Source: Azadirachta indica (taxonomy: Eukaryota > Streptophyta > Magnoliopsida > Sapindales > Meliaceae). Taken from it: a stretch of 64,000 nt of DNA. The position numbers and the translations under genes were made by a program. Location: the NCBI GenBank assembly GCA_022749755.1, contig CM040441.1, forward strand, positions 2,732,741-2,796,740. Reading direction: 5' to 3'. The notes beneath the pieces were generated by a model. The model was not told the origin of the DNA. It did not search any database and saw nothing but the letters and a program-made list of their open reading frames with translations. Of this stretch, positions 58,620 to 64,000 are shown piece by piece; the stretch's first letter is position 1, and each line of letters opens with the position of its first letter.

Positions 58620-59363
58620 CAGCTATAGAGGTTACTAAAGGGCTTTGCCATTTACATGGCGGTTGTTCATCATTGAATGTTCATCGTTGAATGTTCATCG
58701 TGATGTAAACTCAAACAACATTCACCTTGATTCTAATTTTAAAGCTCACCTCGCTGATTTTTGCCTTGCCAAGTTCTTGCAAGATTTCGACACGTATGTT
58801 AGAGTGTATATCTGCCATTGTTGGTACTTATGGATATATCACTTCAGGTATAGGTATATCAAATTGATCTTAAAAATTATTTTCATAATTATGTTATTTT
58901 GTTTCTCTGTTGTGATTTTGTTTCTTATGTTTTCTTTGACCATAATGCTTTGAGATCTTGTATTAATATTGGCCATTACCATACTTTCTTTGTATTAGCT
59001 ATAGGTAGTTTGACTTCAGTTTTGAACTAACATTATTTACACTTTGAAATTGTCTGTGAAAATGTTAGTTCTTTACTTCAATCGATTTTGAAAGTACATG
59101 TCTTAAACATGTTTTTAGAAAAAAAACTAGAGTCCCAAATTGACGATTGTTAAAGAACTTCGCTATCATGTGAACATTGTTCAGTGGGTTAAAAAAATGA
59201 CAAGACTCTAACAAGGAAGAAGTTCAACAAATACTAAACCCACAACTCCCCTCAGATCCTCTCCTTGAGTTTAAGCAAATGTTCTACGACAGTACAATGC
59301 TCTGTGGAAGAACAAGCCGTCTAGCAACCAAAAACGGAATAATGGATCCTCTAGGTGAGATAT
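58620..59363 (+). pseudogene. BAM/CLV1-like kinase fragment (copy B)
   Basis: Duplicate of 2773-3652. The catalytic-loop block reads [16 protein letters not shown], with a partial repeat of the preceding GAATGTTCATCGT sequence at 58675-58700. [14 protein letters not shown] follows. A deletion at about 59153 joins the intron directly to AAGAACTTCGC, removing the intron acceptor and the DVYSF/LLELIT part of exon 2. VEEQAV-equivalent sequence remains at about 59300. It is clearly non-functional. Confidence 0.75.
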
Positions 59364-61085
59364 TTTTGTTTTCATGATCTTAGGTTTTGATGTATGGGAG
59401 TGTTGCTTATATTGTACTTTTAAAGTTTTAACAATGAAAATTTTAATTTGGTCAGTTTTAATTTGAGTTAATTTTTTTCGTTTCAGTTTTTGAATTTTGT
59501 TTTACAACATTAAATATGAATGGCTTATTGCATAATATTAAATGGATGCACTCACCAAAGTTCTGAATGAACTAGCTGCAATGTTAAAATTAATAAGTGC
59601 AATGAGGACTTTGAATTAAAATAATTTTTTGTATCCTATATATATATATATATATAATACGAATATGAATAACTCAAATAATTTCCATTGATGTCTATTT
59701 TTATTTAAAATATATCAATTTGTACTTTAAGAAATTTGTGATTTGGCATTATATTATAATTATATAAATCTATATATTAATAAATAAATAAAATTAGAAT
59801 TAGAATTTTTTCTTGTATTTTTTTAAAAAATAAATTTAAACTAATTTTAATCAAAATAAAATTACTCAGCATCTCTGAAGGTATCAAACTCAACAGTAAC
59901 TACTCTAAATTTACTATGACCTTGTTTGGTTCAGTTCGGTTATCATAAGATTTTGGTTTCACATCAGTTTATGTTTCTTAAAACCTATCGATCAATTCAA
60001 GTTCTGTTAAAAATGGAATCCGAACTAAAATCGAATTGAAACAGAATAGGGAACTGTTTGTTAAGAGCGATTGTATTGTTAGCAAATATCTTTCTATAGA
60101 AACCCTTCAATTTTTTTTTTACAGCCTTTTCTAATTCTTTTTCCATTTACAATAATTATATGTCTTCAAAAAATTTTCATCTTTTCTTACTGTTTTTTTG
60201 CATATAAAACTTTGGCGCACTGTTATTTTCTTCTTCGTTTTATGCTGATTGTGAATCAGCATGTGTTCTTGTAGATTGTGAAGGATACTTTGATTGACAA
60301 TAAATTATGATAGGTATGAAAATTCTAGTAAAAGAGCATGTGCATTTCAAAATAAACTTTGGGATGCAAGCCTAAGCAAATGCCCCTTCCATCACATGTA
60401 AATTTTGCAATTTAATTCATGGCTTATGCTTGCTTTTTTCAGAAGCGTTATATTAGTTTGAAAATCGATTATGGCAGTAGTCATTTATTTGAATTTTATA
60501 GGTACTATTTGATGTTGCTCATTATTAATCCCTATGTAAATATTTAATATTTTTTGGATCCACTTTGACGTGAAGTTCATTATAATATCTAAGATGTTAA
60601 TATGTAAATCATATGTGGATATCCTAATGTATTTATTTTATTTGAAATTTTTACTATGTTTAGTTTATTTGATGCTGATTAATATTTACTTATTTTTTGT
60701 TAAGTGCGTTAAAAATGTTTGTTCCCAGCTGCTTGATGCTGCTTCTGCTTCCTGAGATCTGCTTTTGTTTTTTGGTCAATCATCTTCTGCTTCCTGAGAT
60801 GTACTTATTTATGCTTTTATCGTTGCTGTTGGCTCTGGTTCTGCTGCTTCTTGCTGCTGCTGTACTGTATGCTGTTGTCTGTTGTTTTTGCAGCAAAGAA
60901 AATTTCATTATAGCTGTTACATTATTATAAAAATTTATATGAGAAATTTGGGTCTGAATTAACAACAATCTAATTATGCATTATTTAACTTTCAACAACT
61001 ATTTCAGCAGGTTGCTAGGCTTCTGATGGATTTGTAGGTTTTACAGTTTTATACCACTCTATTTGTTTTTGCCACAGAGGTAATG
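59364..61085. other. AT-rich non-coding spacer
   Basis: Copy of 3653-5444. No gene is supported. The (AT)n run at about 59637-59657 is shorter than at 3936-3958. The 5' exons of the borate exporter would be expected upstream of 61118, but the N-terminal MEETFVPF-type start was not found. Confidence 0.45.
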
Positions 61086-61087
61086 GA

Positions 61088-63030
61088 CATACTTGGTGAC
61101 ATATGCTTTTACATAGGATATTGGCCTCAACAACTTACATCTTCTTTGCCTCTGCTCTTTCAGCAATTGCCTTCGGCGAGCAAAAATGTAGAGACACAGG
61201 TCTGGCTTTACATTTTTGTGCTCCTTTCCCCTTATCTTGTGTTTGCTGACTATGTAATGATTCTGACAGTACTGTAGCTTTTATTTGTTTGGATGGAAGC
61301 TTGAGTGCAGTGTAGACTTTAGCTTCTACAGCTTTTCGTGGAATAATACACTCGATCCTTGGAGGGCAACCTCTTTTGATATTAGGAGTTGCGGAACGAA
61401 CTGTGATTATGTACACTTATTAGTACAACTTTGCCAAGGATAGGGAAGATTTAGGAAGGAAAACTCTACCTGGCCTGGGCGGATGGTATTTAATTCTACC
61501 TGAACAGAGCTCTTAATCAAAATGTTTGAAACATTCTTAAGGTTTTTGGGTGATTTTTGATATGGAGAGCTCTGCTGCTGTTTCCTTTGGCAATATTTAA
61601 TGCTTGTGTTCTTATCAATAGATTTACAAGGATCGTTGGTGAGCTTTTCGCAGGCTATTCGCAGTTCCAATCAGGCAAGAGGCAGTCAAGGTAACTCCAT
61701 TGACAGAAACAAAACCATTTGATTTTCAGATTTCACGCCCATTTTTGTTTTTGATGTTCTGCTTATTATAGGGAATTGTAAGCGAGTTTAAGGTTCCCAA
61801 GGCTGAAAACTCCAATTTAGATAAGTATCCGTTCCAGTGGCTTTACATAACTTGATTACTATAGTCATATTTGCTTTTGGACTTCTATATATTGCTTTAA
61901 AGTGCAGAAAAGCTATGTCTTGGTGGTAAGGCACAGGTAAGTTAAGCAAATTTTGAATATCTTCAATTATTGCAGTTACCCAAAGCTGAATTTAAACATA
62001 AGGCCCATAATCTGAATCATTATTTTGTATTACGGGATGGTTCGGGAGTTTCGTTGCGTACTATGGGGTTGCTTAAATTGTTTTACTGCGGACAGCGTTG
62101 CCTTTCAGTGTACCGAGCAGAGTTCTATCTGCAGTTCCCAGAAGACTCCTTAGCCCTCTCCCTTTGGAATCTACATCTTTACACCACTGGATCATAATCA
62201 AAGTAAACAATATTCTCTAAATTCATACAAGCAAATTTGAAAGGTTTTAATTCTTACAAATTCTCAACTGCAGGATTGCCAAAAATGCCTCCGGCTTACA
62301 TCTTTGCTGCCTTTATCCCGGCTATGATCATAGCAGGGCTTTACTTCGACTATAGTGCTGCATCACAATTGGCACAACAAAAGGAGTTTAATCTTAAAAA
62401 TCCTTCTTCATACGACCATGACATGCTTGGATTTATGGCATATGCCATGCCACTCAAATGGTAAATCTGGGGTTCATTTCCTCATTCTTTTTGGGAATCT
62501 TAATGTCCTTCACCGAATGTATGTGTTCAGATATTGCTTTGTGGATTGGTTGGGCTGCCCCCTTCAAATGGGGTCCTTCGTAATTGCCAATGAACACCAA
62601 GAATCTTGCTGTCTTAAAGAGAGGTTGGTTTACAGAAGTTAAAAAAAAATGGTAAATGATTCGCAATCAGGCTCTGTATTTTGAAATTGACAAGCAGTCA
62701 TCAGAAAAAAATGGTGGAGACTACCAGGGAAAGCATAAAACAGAGAGCCGGCAATTCCAAAATTCATTGCAAGATGCAAGCTGTGTTCATAGAAATGGAC
62801 AACAGTCTTACTCTCAGTCATTTAGCCAGTAGTGCTGCACAAAAGAAAATCAAACTATATCATTTTTGGTTTGGTAACATTACTATTTGTTTCTGCTGCA
62901 AATTGTGGTAGTTAAGGAACTTTAAGACTTGAAGCTGCTGTCAAGAAACTTTGATCCGGAGAAACATATTGATGTTTACTTGCCTGTACGAGTTAGTGAG
63001 CACAGAGCCAGCAATCTGTTGCAGTCACCT
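61088..63030 (+). pseudogene. BOR-type borate exporter pseudogene (copy B, more complete)
   Basis: Besides the pieces seen at 5514-6780, this copy keeps three N-terminal membrane exons. 61118-61200 reads ILASTTYIFFASALSAIAFG. About 61294-61460 reads DGSLSAV-stop-TLAST, GIIHSILGGQPLLILGVAE and IMYTY-stop-YNFAKDRED. About 61569-61690 reads [14 protein letters not shown] and [12 protein letters not shown], then frameshifted [14 protein letters not shown]. The shared part follows: FKVPKAENSNLDKYPFQWLY at about 61785, RKAMSWW-stop at about 61910, VPRRLLSPLPLESTSLHH at about 62130, [18 protein letters not shown] at 62276, and DPEKHIDVYLPVRVSEH at about 62960. Premature stops, frameshifts and a one-base loss at about 62698 (CAGTCATC against CAGTTCATC) disable it. 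The exon/intron layout shows it came from genomic DNA duplication, not retrocopying. The N-terminus and the C-terminal third are missing. Confidence 0.88.
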
Positions 63031-63096
63031 TTTTTTTTTTTTTTTTTTTTAATTTTTTCTAATACAATGATTGTGACAAACTAACTTGACGAATAA

Positions 63097-63273
63097 TATC
63101 CATTCAAAGAGACAAGTAGGTAGCGTCTGTGCGGAGGTTGGACCAGGAAGGAATCAAGATGTGTCTCAGTTGTTCATCATCTGCTTAAGGAACTTCCCTG
63201 CTGAAGTTGTTAGCTCTAATGCTGTGGAGATCCTTCGCCTGATTGAGTGTAGCTGTGACAATTCTTATGATCA
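63097..63273 (+). other. Exon-like open segment of unknown origin (copy B)
   Basis: Duplicate of 6845-7021, still open over the full exon-like span and ending at CAG/GTATCA. Two amino acid changes against copy A were noted. The family is not recognised. Confidence 0.4.
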
Positions 63274-64000
63274 GGTATCACTGTGTGAAACCAGACACAA
63301 ATCTTATGATCATGTTATTTATTTGATTATTATCTGTTGTTTCTGCTGCTTCATTGCTACTGCTGAGCTGTATTGTTGCTACTGTATGCCATTCGTTCAC
63401 ATCGAAGTAAGTGTGCTAGCAGTACCCACCCAGAAGAAAGTTGTGTGGAGTATGTATATGCTTGTCGTACGATGGCATAAATACACAATCTCCTCCGGGA
63501 CATGTCTTTGAAGCAACAACGATTGTGAGGTGCCCAAAAATTCCTCTGCATTATCAATAAATACCAAGTAATTGTTCATTGATATGTAATTTACGTGTGC
63601 CCAATTGGTTTTGGATGGTCTTCTTTGGCTCCTTTTCTGTCTTTTCCCTTCCTCTTTTGTTATTAATAAAATAATTCCCTTTGGCTATTAAAAAAAAATA
63701 TATGGATTGATATATTTACCTGAGAAAATGTATTCAGGAATAAAATTTTAGTATTTTTTATTACTAGATATTATTATTTCTAAACATTCTGTACAATTAA
63801 TAATAAAATTATTGTTTTTTTTTATAATATCTTTAAAATATTTCATTTATAAAATTGATTTATATTAATATTACTTTAGTCAACGGTTTTTTATTATATA
63901 TAAAAATCAATTTATTTTTTAAAATATTTAAAAATTGATATCAACGTAAAAAAATTTTCATACGTGACTCAAATATAATTCGATTTACGAACTAATTTGA
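63274..64000. other. AT-rich non-coding DNA to window end
   Basis: Copy of 7022-7740. No gene is supported. Confidence 0.45.

Larger units (their letters stand above)
57567..64000. repeat. Outer segmental duplication, right copy (runs to window end)
   Basis: Direct copy of 1721-7740. Net length is about 414 bp greater, mainly because this copy keeps 616 bp of borate exporter exons lost on the left, offset by a roughly 157-bp deletion at about 59153. Confidence 0.9.

Noticed and set aside
61083..61277. 64-codon frame starting MDILGDICF
   Set aside because: Out-of-frame reading of the exporter exon that in the right frame reads ILASTTYIFFASAL.

Overview
The window is AT-rich plant nuclear DNA, most likely from a eudicot. 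The evidence is spliceosomal-intron-like gene remnants, plant-specific families (BAM/CLV1-like and MIK2-like LRR receptor kinases, a BOR-type borate exporter, ECA1/prolamin-like secreted proteins, plant mobile domain), and Ty3/Gypsy, Ty1/Copia and Mutator-like element debris. No tRNA, rRNA or CRISPR array was seen. Almost everything coding-like is broken. The one gene that looks functional is a 124-codon secreted cysteine-rich ECA1/prolamin-like protein, present as two nearly identical copies.

Layout. (1) 1-2618: 5' end of a minus-strand Ty3/Gypsy element (gag, primer-binding site, 1.55-kb LTR). (2) 2773-7021: plus-strand pseudogene fragments of a BAM-like receptor kinase and a borate exporter. 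(3) 7905-9361: inverted, longer BAM-like kinase pseudogene. (4) 9362-12760: AT-rich DNA with a Copia LTR scrap and small LRR-kinase scraps. (5) 12761-17640: consecutive MIK2-like LRR receptor kinase pseudogenes. (6) 15827-30496 and 30502-49764: a tandem segmental duplication. Each unit carries an LRR kinase 5' half, AT-rich spacer, scrambled Copia remnants, the prolamin-like gene and a plant-mobile-domain remnant. The second unit is longer because about 4.86 kb of Mutator-like element (transposase plus Ulp1-type protease) replaces about 0.26 kb of its LRR pseudogene. (7) 49765-54000: AT-rich DNA with little recognisable. (8) 54002-58461: deleted minus-strand Gypsy derivative with an antisense ORF between two LTR pieces. 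(9) 57567-64000: a second direct copy, about 56 kb away, of block 1721-7740 (LTR, BAM-like scrap, borate exporter pseudogene).

There is no pathway here. The window is a record of nested duplication, element insertion and microhomology-flanked deletion around one small gene that has survived. In the duplicated prolamin-like gene I see one base difference over the 375-base coding region, against roughly 2% in a spacer sample compared by eye. All homology statements come from reading translations and recalling family motifs; no database search was run.
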